Origin: Rhopalosiphum padi
Taxonomy: Eukaryota > Arthropoda > Insecta > Hemiptera > Aphididae
Assembly (NCBI RefSeq): GCF_020882245.1
Contig: NC_083600.1
Coordinates: 8,184,001 to 8,248,000, forward strand
Reading direction: 5' to 3'
Length of the DNA stretch: 64,000 nucleotides
Part shown: in pieces, positions 25,552-39,100 of the stretch
Numbering within the stretch: the stretch's first letter is position 1
How the letters are laid out: each line of letters starts with the position of its first letter
Made by a program: the position numbers and the translations under genes
Notes under the pieces: generated by a model
Database searches by the model: none
What the model was told of the DNA's origin: nothing
Seen by the model: only the letters and a program-made list of their open reading frames with translations

Positions 25552-28500
25552 GTTCAATAGCAATGTCGATACTGGAAACTGCAAAAGAAAATATTCGATG
25601 GACGACCGTAGTCGACGATATCGAGACTGCCAATGATCTCGAAATAGTGCAACCTTTAGTTTCATAAGTTTATAAAAGACGTGTGTTATACATAAATCTA
25701 AATGATTAAATTCTTTAACAGGATATATTAAATTGTACCTAAATAAATAAAATGTGGGTTCAATTAAACCCAATCATCGTAAAAGATTGTGTACTCACTT
25801 GTCAATTGTATTAGACATATAACTACGCATATTGTTGAGTCTGGTACATGGTATATTATTATCATCTGTGCTAGTGGAGCTAAACAATATTATTTCATTT
25901 TTATTGTCAAACTATAGGTAGTACAAACAACTTGTATTTAATCTCACAATTTATTGAATTACTACTCTTCGAAATTGTATTGATTATTCGATATTGAATA
26001 GAATCTGCAAGATTTTGTAATTGTAATTACTATAATTAATAATTAATATAAGAGGTCGAGGAGATGTCGAAAAATCAAGTATAAAAACATATTGATATAC
26101 ATTTTTAGAAAACATTTTTACACCAAAAATAAACAAACCATAAATTAAAAATCAACCACGATAAAAAATTTATGAAAGTCGATGGCTCAACGCCGATAAC
26201 TAAGTTAATAACGATTAATCATTAAAATGAAACAAAAAACAAAAATACAAATTGTAAGACATGTTTTCTCATAATGTGACGATAACCTCCGTGCCATGCA
26301 AAATTATACAAATTTAATAATATCGTCTCATATTTATTGTTATACTGTAATTTGATGTTCACTGGGAATGTTCCGCAGACCGCTGACTCTTAGTATATTT
26401 CAAGAATAATTCAACAAAAACAAAAATATTTTGAAAAAATGTATACATAATATTCCATTAAAATAAAATATTTTATTCAAAGACAATAAACCAATTTATC
26501 TATCGCTATTCTAAGTATCCAAGTGCCTTAGTATCTCCTATAATGCTTCGTCACAGAACATAATAGGTTCAAAATTAAGTTGTATGCATTACAGCTAAAC
26601 CCTGTACATTAGTTGTGTAATTTACGCAAAAAAATGTAGCAATTGTTAAAATATCGGTAAAATCATGAATTTCAACGTTGATTTATCGGCAGATGACAGA
26701 AAAATATTTCATTTTTTTTTCAATCACTCGACAAGGGAAAAATTACTTAAATTATATTCGACATAAAAACAAACAAAATCGATCATTTGTACTTTTATAT
26801 TATATACATACAATAATTATTGATGTAGACTACCTTTTATTATTTCATGTCGTAATTAATTCCAAGGTATGTATTAATATTTAATTGACGAATTGAAAGT
26901 TCGAGTAAAATGTTGTATATATACGTTCCAAATTCCAATACGACTTAATTGTTTTGTTTTCGTCATCATTTCCTTGTACAGTCAGTCAACCGCTCTGTAA
27001 CCCCGACCGTATAAAATTGGGCACTTCATTGTCGACAGTTACAACGCCCGAATGTAGAATGTAGATTTTATTATAACAGCCGCTCAATTTGTTTATCATA
27101 ATATGGTTTTGTATACAATATTTATATTGCAATATTTTTCCACGTTGAAGGACAAGTCATTTATTTTTGAAGATAAATGTCAAATACATACCGTTATGGC
27201 ATTAATTTGAAAAACACAATGCGCAAACACAAATACGTGACGAGAGTTTTGGGTTTGCCGCGATATAAGTTATCAGTGTTGGTCGAATCTCGTCTCTCAC
27301 ATGTTAATGTTTTGAAAAAAATTTAGAGTGTTCTATACCGCAGTTTTGGTTCATGGTATATGATATTCGCTGAAAAAAATGTGTTAATGCGTATATATAC
27401 GTGATGGTCGCGATGAGTCATAACGTTTTGCAGTGGTATATCCAAGATGTTGTTGAGGTGGGAGCAAGGGTGGACTGATAACTTGTTGAGTAGGGTGGAT
27501 TAATTATAGTGCCTATTTTAAGTTTGGTATGCTGATGTGAGTATATAACATTTTAGACTCTTGCAGCAACCTTCATACGAATTACAATTTCGATACACGA
27601 CGGTTATTGGTTATGCTTTATTTAATACGTTCATAGAACGCTGAAATCATTTTTCAAAGATATCCGGGAAAAGGGTCTCAGTCACTGACTTACTTACCGA
27701 ACGTAAATACTTAAAACAGTTAAAGATTCTGTGCCGTCGTCAAAAGCGGGAGTCGGTGTACCACACATAGCTTATTGCAGGTTACGAACGACACTATATT
27801 GTTTCTTCTTACATTTGTCGTAGTAGGTACACATTTAAGAGTCTATTGGTTTATTGGCGGTGAAACTTTACGATAGGCCTACTTTAAATAACTAAAAATA
27901 ATAATTATTTTACTCAATTATTGAGCCTCTGGCTATGTGGCTGACAAATTTTGTCAAACTTATATCGGTAAAAACAGGTAAACTATAGAAAATATGAATT
28001 TTTATACATTATATTTATTAAAAGTTCAATAAAGATATTTATGTCTAGAATTTAATAAGTAGCGAATTATTGATATTTACACAATGACATGCATAGATAT
28101 TATAAATGTTTATATTTGAAATTATTCCTTTACATTTCTGAATGTAATCAAATCGTAAGTGATAGCCGAAAGGTAAACATTAATTATATATATATGATAA
28201 AAGGATTCATTGTTCAATATTCGAGGACTTGTTGTTTTAAAATTATACAATAACCAATACATTTTGTGGAACATACTGTATACATTTTATTTTTATTAAT
28301 AGTTATTACATATTATGAAGTATCTATTGATTATCAATTATTTGATGTTTTTATACATTTTTTTTTATTAAATATTAGTCTCTTAAAATGCAACAAAAAT
28401 GTAGTCTATAGTATAATATACAATCAAAGTTATCATAACTATGAAGTATGAACATTGGACTTATTGTATGAAATATGAATCTCGATTCATATGTAAAATT

Positions 28501-29371
28501 ATATACTTTTTTGAACTTTATTGTAAAGCTTTTAATTTATAACAACTTCTGATTAAGAAAATATTGTGTTTCGACTTAGTTATTAGTTGGCCGTTAAGGA
28601 CATAAATTCATTTTTTTTTTGTTTATTAAAGTCTGAATAATAATATTTATTTTAAGATAGTCATAAAATAAATTCATACAAACAGTTATTAAACTATAAT
28701 AATAAACAAATAAATTATTATAATATATTGTATATTTATGTTACTCTTAAGTACTATCAAAATAACGCTGAAGTATTTACTGTTAATAATACAATAGTTA
28801 ACATACAGCCATAATAATTATCTGATATATTCAGAATCATTCAAAGTTCATAGGGAGAATACTCGAAGCGACCCTGAATAATGGCCGAAGAAATGTCGAG
28901 CAAAATGTATAGCTTAAATCTTAATATTGTGTTCATAATTTATTTATAAATGTATAGTGATTTTTAATCAAGATTAATTTTATTGAGATAAAGTAGTATC
29001 AATATTATATTATTCACTATAATTGAATACCAATAATAATAGTTGATTCTTCTTAAACACGGTTACTATTTGTATATTGTCTATAACTACTTAGTATAGT
29101 AGCGTGTATAATATAGATATGCACGTGATTTTCTATTGGGTGGATCAGTGGAAAAATACAATATGCATAAAAATTTGCGTTTTATTTTATTATTGTGCAA
29201 AATAAAGGTCATTATAGACATTTGTAAAATATAGTGTTTTACTCTTATCGTGTCGATTCGACTCAACAAAAAGTGTCATATTAGATCATATATATTATAT
29301 TATGTTAGATTTATTGTCAATATGTTGTGTGTTATACATAATATTATAATTTATAATAATATAATATAATA
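25552..29371. other. Intergenic AT-rich DNA upstream of receptor copy B
   Basis: Presumably includes the promoter of receptor copy B. A short repeat-like patch near 27430-27500 (gcagtggtatatccaagatg then G-rich) resembles one end of a degenerate hAT element without a recognisable partner. No coding exon is supported. Confidence 0.45.
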
Positions 29372-29918
29372 GGTGATCTATTTAACATTTATTATTCAAC
29401 GTAAAACATTCATTATTTCAAAAATTGTCTATATTTTTGAAAAATAAATTTTTAGATAATTTTAAGTAGTTAAAAAACAATAATACATAATATTGTACTA
29501 TGCGTAGAAAAACATAAGCATTTGATGTCAATTTTAAGTATTTGTGGTTATTCGTTTTAGAATTACACAAAAAAATAAAAACGCATTGTCGAATACTTAC
29601 TGTTATAAATAATACTGTTGTTGTAATAATACTTACTAAGGTTTGGTACCTTTTAAAATTTGGTTCTCTACTCAACTCATCTAAACTTTAAAATATACTT
29701 ACAATTAATAATTTATTTGCACAAAATTTAATTTTATTTTAATACTCTAAATAATATTCTTATTTGGAATATGCTTTTGATGACATTCAAAAGAGTAAGC
29801 ATTTTTAAAAACGATAACAATAAATAATATAATTTTTTTCTAAAGATGGTGTTTTGTACCAACTTAAAATTAATAGTTTTTGAAATAATGAGTATCTTAC
29901 GTTAAATAGATCACACCC
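29372..29918. mobile_element. Non-autonomous TIR element / MITE (about 545 bp)
   Basis: The left end reads GGTGATCTATTTAAC...GTAAAACATTCATTATTTCAAAAA from about 29372. The right end read in reverse gives GGGTGTGATCTATTTAACGTAAGATACTCATTATTTCAAAAA ending near 29918. These are long inverted termini with a 14-bp insertion in the left copy. The target duplication is unclear, so the superfamily is not assigned. The 85-codon frame inside (29418-29675, minus) has no family features and is taken as chance. Confidence 0.7.
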
Positions 29919-32900
29919 CGTGTATACACTATATCTAATAAAGTTATATTATATAAATTAAATTCGTAGGTATATGGCCACAATTTACCTACTAGAATGA
30001 AATAATAGCTACATTTTTTTTAATGAACATGAATAATAGTATTATATTTTTAAACGATTTATAGTACCTAAAACAATATTTCATTAATTTTTGTTTTTGT
30101 TTTTTTATTTTAAAGTGGCCTCACCTGATTCTGGCCCCTTTACTGATTACAGGTAATAAAAAATTATAAATGTAATTAAAAAAAAAAATATATAACTGAA
30201 AATAATTAATTATTGGACCTCATTAATAAGTTGATTATGCATAAATTAAATTTCTAAACGTTATTATTACGTAATATGGTATTGGATATAGTTATGGATA
30301 CCTTATCGTGTCTGCATGTTTAGTATATTTTATTTGAACTTACTGATCTATAATGAAGTATACACTGTGGTACACATTTGATGGAAATGTACACACAATT
30401 TTTGATGACGATAAATGAGCAATCGATTAGGTAGGTAAATAATTGTACTGTATAATCACAACATAAATGTATATAATTTGTATTTAAATCTATACTGTCT
30501 GAAAATATTAAATATACTAATTTATATAATATTAGTACGTAATAATTTATTCTGTTTTATAACTATTGAATATGACAGAAAAAAATGTATTATTTTAATA
30601 TGAGAACGATTTTATGTTAAACTTAGGTATTCGTTGTAAAAATGTAAACGTTGCTGTGTATTTTTCAACAGCGCCAGGCGCAGATCTATACATTTGGATT
30701 TGGGGAGGGGGGTTCATTTTTTTTTAGGAAAAATACAATTATAATTGTACTACATAATATTATAGATAAGGAAAAATATTAACGATTTTATTTATAGTTT
30801 AAATAAATTGATATTATGAACTATTTATTACACGTTTAAAGAAATATGTAACGTATACAATTTCTTGGTGGTGAGCCAAAGCCCCTTAAGCCTAATCTAA
30901 CTTAACTTAACCCCCCTTGGATTCACACCAGAGCGATCTAACTATTACTTACCTGGAAAACTAAAACCGTTTTTACGAATAAAATAATCACAGCGTAAGT
31001 CACCTGTTGTGGTTATATTTGATCTTATTGTATTCGTATACAATTCTAAAATCAAATTTGTAATTTATAAGGGACGCATTTAGTTTTCAATATAACTTAT
31101 TTAGTGATTGATTGATTGTACTACAAATTATTGACACTGTAATTTTAATTTAAAGCTATACCAGCACGCATTATTATGCGTTAGATCAACTACACGAAGA
31201 TTAAACATAATACGCTAATGTTTGTTGATAAATCTATCATTTAGTATTTACAGAAGGTTTAGGTTCAAATACGCATAGGATTTTCTTTCTTTAGACATTT
31301 TGACCACCGCATTAATTTATTATTCCAATATACGATTAGTTAATCGTTATAGTAGCTGTTATCTGTTGGGGGGAAAAAAAATTATTTTAAACAAAATACC
31401 ATCTTATCATGCGGTCGCTTAATCTAACTACTATTAAAATAAAAATAAAAAATTATCAGCACTCAGTTGTGTCAAAACCGTTTTTTAAGCAACACATATA
31501 GTGTTCTGATTCAACTGAGAGGATTAATAACTATGTATACGAACGTGATAAGCTATAATTTTATTATTATTTTCTCAGTTTAAAATAGTTAACAATATAA
31601 TACAGATTGTTATTTCTAATATTTCTAATTTCGATTTACATTAATAAACTTGTGGTTTACACTTTTTAATATAACAATTATGTTTAATTGTTTTTTAAAA
31701 AGAATTATATGTTTAATTATCGTCATCAAATTTGTGAATATAGATGCTAGAATAACAGGTACGTGTTCGAAAAAAAATGAAATTATTTCTATAAGTTATT
31801 TTTTTTAAATTTTTGTTCACTTAAGTTCGATTAAATATGTTTTATTACATTTTTATTGAAAACATTAAAATAATTACATTAAATACATCCATTTTAGTTC
31901 AAGTAATATTTTATTGATAACACAAAGGAAGTTAAAAAAAAATAATATTATGTTCTATTATTTAATCGGAAGTATTACATTTTATTTGTGTATTGTTTTA
32001 TCATAATACTATTTGTTTAATTGTATTTGGTTTTAAAATTATGTTCATAATTTAATATTCTTTAATAGTTATACTTAAACAATTATTTGACATTCAATTA
32101 AGTAAAATAATATTAAAGCTGTTTAATTTACATACAAATATTTCATTGATAACGTTTTTATATTATTTGCTTAGTATATAGGTACATAGAATTTTAGTCA
32201 AATTAATAGACTATTTTTTTATTTAGTTTTTATAAAATGTATATATCATTTCTCAATATTCTTAAATTAGTGGCATTTCTATCAAAATATCATTTTAAAA
32301 ATGTATAAAACAATATTTCCGATTATAATTATAACACGCGTGCTAACGATTATAAAGCTCGAACCAATGTTTATTATAACAATTGTATGTTAATAAGTAT
32401 TTATGTTTGTAACAAAACACAGTTGATTTGAAAATTATAAAGTTATAATGAACAAATTAATACAAATGAATAATATTAAAAAGATATGGTTGGTAGAACA
32501 GATAATACAACAATATATTTATAAACTTATCGTACATTGTAGTGTTATCGGCTTTTTTATTTGAAAAATGTAACACCAAAACGAAAAATAGTTTGTGATT
32601 TTTCTCTTAATATTTTCATAGTGAATTAAAATTATATAATCTAATAATGTATCAAAAAAGATGATTAGATTTTAGAAATTTAAATTTAGACTCGTCATTA
32701 AATTATTGAAACAAATTATTAGCTAGAAAACCATCGTCTAAGGTTTAACAATAATACTATTAGTTTTACTTTAGTGCACAATATTTTATTCTTATAATAT
32801 CAGGAATTTTAACACATTGGTTTGTATATTATGTTTAATGTATTTCTCGGATTTTTGTATAAAAGCCTAAATAATAACAGCTAATATGTCGTTTTTAAAG

Positions 32901-35900
32901 TTTAAACTTAGTCTAAAAACAAGATGGCTCAATTATAATGCTATCGTACAAGCTTTAACATGGTAACTCCCTGGTTATACGCTATTAACATTTTGGACCG
33001 AGAAAAATCGTGCAATATTCGTTCACTGAAAGTACCTATTTCATGTAATTAGTTTAAGACTAAAAAAACTTCCCTACTAATATTAAAATACATTTCACAA
33101 CAAACTTACCTACTAATCACAAAAATCTTCTTATCTCTTCAATTGCCTTACTAACTATTTTAGGAAATGCTACTAGAAGAATAAATATAAATTGGTCAAG
33201 TGAAACTCAATAAACATAACAATATCTTCATGTATTTTTATATATTTCTTTTTATTTATTATTCTTATAATTTACCTATTATGTTATTATTAGTATAGGT
33301 TGTAATTATTCTTTTAAATCATAATATATAAAAAAAAATTATTTTGTTTTTTGGTTGTATTATTTAAAATTTAACGATGAGATTTAGTAAAAGTCCAAGA
33401 TAACTTTATTCAGTGTAAAATTGTTGAACTAACTACTAAGGTTGTTCACCAAATTTTATATCCACAAAAAATGATACATTGGTACATTTACATTTGTAAT
33501 AACTAGTGAAAAATAACTATAGTATAAACAATGACATAATCATAATTAATAATAGATACACTATTAAAAACATTTTAAATCTATTAACAGCAGTAATAAC
33601 GTCAATTATTATTAACATATTTTATGCTTGTTATTTATTAGAAATTAGCTTATTGTACTATTTAATAACAATAATCAATAATCATGGTTCGTATCTATAA
33701 AAGAAACAGAGAGTATAGCAATCATAGACAATGAAACTTGAACTTCATTTAAAATAACACGTTTTTAATCGGTTAACAAACAGCGCGTAATATAATATAA
33801 CGTTCTCGGAGTAAAATATAATAATTATGTATTATATTAAATTGAAATTAAAACCTATTCGAGGTAGTTAGTGTAAAAAAGGATTTTGAATAATTATTGA
33901 AAGTGTCTTTCCACGTCTGTCTTTGTCCATTTGTTTTTTTTTTAAATGTATTTACAGTTAATTGTTATTGTTTGTAAACAGTAAAAATTATTATTTTTGC
34001 ACACGAATTATAAAATAAATTGTTGACAAACGTAAACATAACGGTGATGATAAAACCAATGATATTAAACGCTATGAATTATTAATCGACGCAAGAGTAG
34101 GTACCGATTAATTTTAAAGATTAACAAATTTATTTTAATATTAAAACAAGAATACATAAGAAACTTTTATAAGTATTGACAATTACATTTTTTTTTAACC
34201 ATTTGGGTTTACTATACTTAAGCTAAATTTGAAGGAAAAGGTAGATTTTCGTTTAAAATTAGTACAATTTAAATTTTTCTTAATTTGGTAATAAAAGTTT
34301 AGTTCAATAAAAATAAACCTCGAAGAAAGCTGAAAATTAAAATGCTAATTTTAAATAATATATGATATAATACAAAACAATGTTAATAATTCTTAATAAT
34401 TTCCTATTAAAACCTAAAGGTGACTTAAGATCAAGTTCAATTTCATAATTGAGTTTTACTTCAATGTTTGTTTCTGATAACACACGGAACATAGTTATTA
34501 CTGAAGATATAGGTTCGAGTACCTATTAATATATTTTAAATGTCAAGTGCTCTAAAATCTATAATATTAAAAATAATAAAATTAAAATAAAATATTTTAT
34601 CTAATTAGTAATGACTAATATAACTAAATCAATATTGGAGAAAAGGTCTATTTATTAATATAGGTAAATATAGATTATATATTTAAAAACTCTTTCTTAT
34701 ACCATATTTTAAACATAATATTATATAATGTATTTAATTATGTACTAGTACGCGTGAAGTATGTAGTTTGTACTCTTTGAATTTGTTATTGATTATCTTA
34801 TGGGACTGAAGTTTTTTCTGAAATTATTCTTGATAGTGTACAATGTTCGATTAGGAGATTTAAAAAATACATATATAGGAATGAATAATCCAAGATGATA
34901 TTTTAATAGTATTATATTATTATGTAGTATGTGCCTATTGAATGTTAAAGAGCACCTAATAGCTACACCAATCTATAGGCATACATTTCTCTGTTAAGCG
35001 TATTAATAGTTATAAGATAACTGATGAATTAATTATAAGTATATACCTATACATAGCTTACTATAACTTGTATATAGTAATTATGGTGTTATGATTACTT
35101 TAATGTATCCCATATGACAAAATATTAATAACATACATAGGTATTTTCGGTGCATTATTTATATTTTATAATTGATTGTTGTGATAGTAATGATAACTGA
35201 TGGTAATGTACAATTTTTAGAGTAATATTCATTCCAGTCGTTCTACTATAAATTATACATTATTATTTGTATATAATTTTGTACTAAATAATCAATAGGT
35301 AATCAATATTGAATAAAAATTATTAATTAAGATATAAAATAAGTAACGTATATGAATTATTATTCAGAAATGTATTTGATTGTATTTGGTATTAGTTGTA
35401 ATATTCTTATTAATGAGAAGTGTAAGATATAATCTTTCTATATGCTTGTTCTTAATATTATGGAATTTTTTTTTGTACAAAATTGAAAATTGCAAATATA
35501 CATATTTTCCCTTTTATAATTTTTTTATGGGCATGTGAAGTTTACTTAACTTAATTCAACCTAAAAATGGTATTTTATTGATTATTCTTATTCTATAAAA
35601 ATGTTTATTTATTTGATGAACAAATTAATAAAATTTTCGAAATTTAATATAAATTAGTAAATTACTTATTTGGTACATGAATTAAATACAAAATCAAATA
35701 TAATATTCTAAATTAAATGATTTTTTTCAATTCATTACAGTTTCAGTTTTAAAAACTGTGTTAGAAATTAAGAATATTAACTATCTATTTTAAGCTTGAA
35801 AATCTGTACTAAAATACGAAAGTCTTATTGAGTATTTCATCAGCCTTCATAAATTCTAATACACTTATATAACATTATATTTTTTTGTTATTAATTATAA

Positions 35901-36198
35901 ATTAATTGTTTATAGCCAAGTAGGTATTACTAAATTGAATGTATAAATATAAATAAATAAATACATATTTTATCTCGATTAATGATAGCTTAATATAAAC
36001 TAAACTACTAAACATTAGTTTAGATTTTTGTTTTAGCTCGTGGAATATACTTTTGTCCAATACAGTTCATAGGGCATAGACCAAAGTATTTATTATTTAT
36101 ACACAATGTATTACGTTTAAGCTAAATTTTTAATTGGATATTTTGATATCTTTAACCAACTAGTATAACAAAAAATATCAAAATATCGATTGTTAGTC
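29919..36198. other. Long intergenic AT-rich region between divergent receptor genes
   Basis: About 6.3 kb without a supported exon. A degenerate repeat lies at about 30670-30930: a left G-rich end (gcgcagatctatacatttgg then GGGGAGGGGGG) and a right AACCCCCCTTGGATTCACACC end in inverse orientation. This suggests an old DNA transposon relic. The remainder is low-complexity AT. Confidence 0.45.
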
Positions 36199-39100
36199 AT
36201 GCGCGCAGGTTACAGAGTAAATTTTTTTTTTATTCTTATTACGCATCTGTGTAAGATCTGTGTATAGAGTATATCTGGTGTGCTCACCAAACTAGTGGAA
36301 CTTCTATATTACTTAAGACCTATATGAGTATTCTACAGGTATTTTATGTATAATTCAAAATATATTGATCGTGTAAAATGAATATTCAAGTAATTAATCG
36401 TATATACATACCCGTTTCCCATGTTCACTATGGATTCAATGCAAAATTATAATTTAATCGTCTTTGGAGCTATATTTCTTTAATAATTGAACTCTGGAAG
36501 CTATTGACCCCGAAAAGCTTTACATACTGATATTGAGTTATTGTTCATACACTTTAATCTATATAACCATGTGAATTATGTATTATTATTATTATTATTA
36601 TACAACTAATAATTTAGGTGACATTGTAATTACTATTTACGAGAATAAAATGCATACTATGTACATTGCATCAAATACTAAAATATGTGTAATGTGATAC
36701 ATATTGTGTCTAATTAATAATCATATTGTACCCGAAATTTGTTAAAGGTAATAATGGGAAACAAAATTGGAACGACACGTGGACGGATAAGCTGAGAAGA
36801 GATTTATTAAGATTCTATGATAGGCACTCAAGACCGGTTATCAGTGACAATCTGACAAATGTCACGGTCAACACCGTTTTAAAATATGTTGATTTGGTGA
36901 GTAAAAATATTATGCGAATATATTAAATGTTGTACAAAGTCGCGCGTGCACTGTGGATTAAACTGAAAGCACGAATAAGCCCTAGAAAAAAATCATTAGA
37001 CTGAAAAACTTTTAAATAAAATATAAAATAAAAGTTGTTAAAAAAATATATATTTAAATTAAATCATATTGGGTATGTACTTAAGGATTTTTATTATTTT
37101 ACTTGTTAAAATGAGGTAACAAAAATAAAAAAAGTTATTTCGAATTGTTATTCATTTATAAACTATACATCCTAGGCAGTTTAAAATAGTAATATTAATA
37201 TTCCACGAATAATATTGAGACGTTGGAATAATATGCATTACCTATTTGATTTTTAGTTAGTTAACTATTCTAGAAAAGATCTCGATAACATAAATTTAAG
37301 GATCAACATTGCATACTGTCTCCTTGTAAATGTTGTATATTATAATCATGTACATGTTCACAGGACTTTCAAAATTCAATTATGACCATTAACGCTTGGG
37401 TTTCGATGGTAAGTATAAAATATATACCTAATATGTTATATTTAAATATTCCAAACACAACAATAATTAAATGGTTTTGGGTCGACAATCGATCTTAATA
37501 TATACTAATACGGTTTGCATGAACCTAGAAAGTTTTTAGTTTTTAATATTAAGTAAATTTAAAATGAAAAATTTTTGGGTTCACTCGGAAAAAAAATATA
37601 TTAGACCAAAACGGTCTTTAAAGCTCACCATTTGTACTGGTAAACTGTTGCTAAATTGTTGCTTTCGTACTCCTACTTTCGTAGACTTGGCAAGATGAAA
37701 AACTTCTGTGGAATGAATCAGATTACGGAGGCACAAAATCTGTAAACATGGCTTATGATGAAATATGGATGCCCGATATTGTGGCCTACAACAGGTAGGA
37801 ATTGTCTATAGTCGAATATTGCAAAACTGGATAATAAACGTATAAAGCTCACTTTTTGGCTGATGTGTTTGTAGTGGGCATCTCACAAAAGTGTACCTTA
37901 AGTTGTAAAATTAATTTGGATTAACGAATTCGTTTTGGTTGAAACTTGAAATATATACATATTTTCAATAATAAATATTTAAACTAACTTAAATAGGTCT
38001 CAGAACTATATAGTTTTTATAAAAACTACAAAAGTGACTTTATAAGTTTTTGTTATTTAAGTATTAATTGGTGAGTGCGTAGTAAGTTTAAAAACCGAGT
38101 TATTCTCATACTTTAACTACCTATAGTACAGTTTGAAATAAAATTAAATGTCTTTTAATTTTATTCGAAGCATAAATATTACTTAGGCTATACGGCTAAC
38201 TATATATTATATAGCTAGTCGGTAGTGTTTAGTTACAATTTATTTGAAAGGTTACGTAACATTGTTCTGAGCAGCTCCAGAACCTGGGTAGCAAATGTAT
38301 TGGATTTTATGTATAATTGGGCGCGAACGATTAATTTATTCACAAACTAAACACAATAACAACCAACATTTTCCAGTTTAGCAATTAATCGAATTTCGCT
38401 TACACAATTTCAGTGATTTAATTTATAAGTGTATCAGCACAGTTAAATTGAATATGACGTAGAGTATTTATTTATTTTCTGTTTCGCAGTGCTGACGGAC
38501 ATCATGATGAGACGTATGGGAAGATTAACTGTGTCGTCCGCTCAGGTGGACAGGTTCATTGGATACCACCAGCGAAATATCGAGTATTCTGTGACGTAGA
38601 CTTGACCAATTGGCCGTTCGGAGAGCACACCTGTTCATTGAGACTCGGCTCTTGGACATACGATGGCAATTCTGTTAGCATGCAAATCAATGAGAAAATA
38701 AAAGTATGATTATTTTTCGTAAATTGTTTTATTTTTTGGAATAAAATTATTTTACCATTATCGTAAGCTTATATAAGTATAATGAATATAAAATATATCT
38801 GTAAATATCTTCGAATATTGTGAAACGTTAGTATGGCTACCTAACGTGTGTTACATTACCTATCAGTCTGTATACAAGATTCTATAAAAGATTAATTCTG
38901 TTATTCAATGTAAAATCACTTTATAAAAAACAATATTGTCATACTACCTTTGAATTAATACTTTTCGACTTTAAACGTGTAAAATGACTAAGGTCATCGT
39001 TATAATCTAAATAGTTATTTTTTATTCAAGTAATGTTATTGAGAGAAAAAAGACGAGTGTTCATCTATTTGCATTAATTTCATAGTAATTAATAATTACC

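Noticed and set aside
25461..25667. 68-codon plus-strand frame over the first exon of receptor copy B
   Set aside because: It is antisense to the signal-peptide exon and has no independent support.
36421..36482. Alternative signal-peptide-like start (MFTMDSMQNYNL) for the third receptor gene
   Set aside because: The frame stops within 21 codons and no good donor is available, whereas the exon at 36199-36250 has a strong donor in the correct phase.
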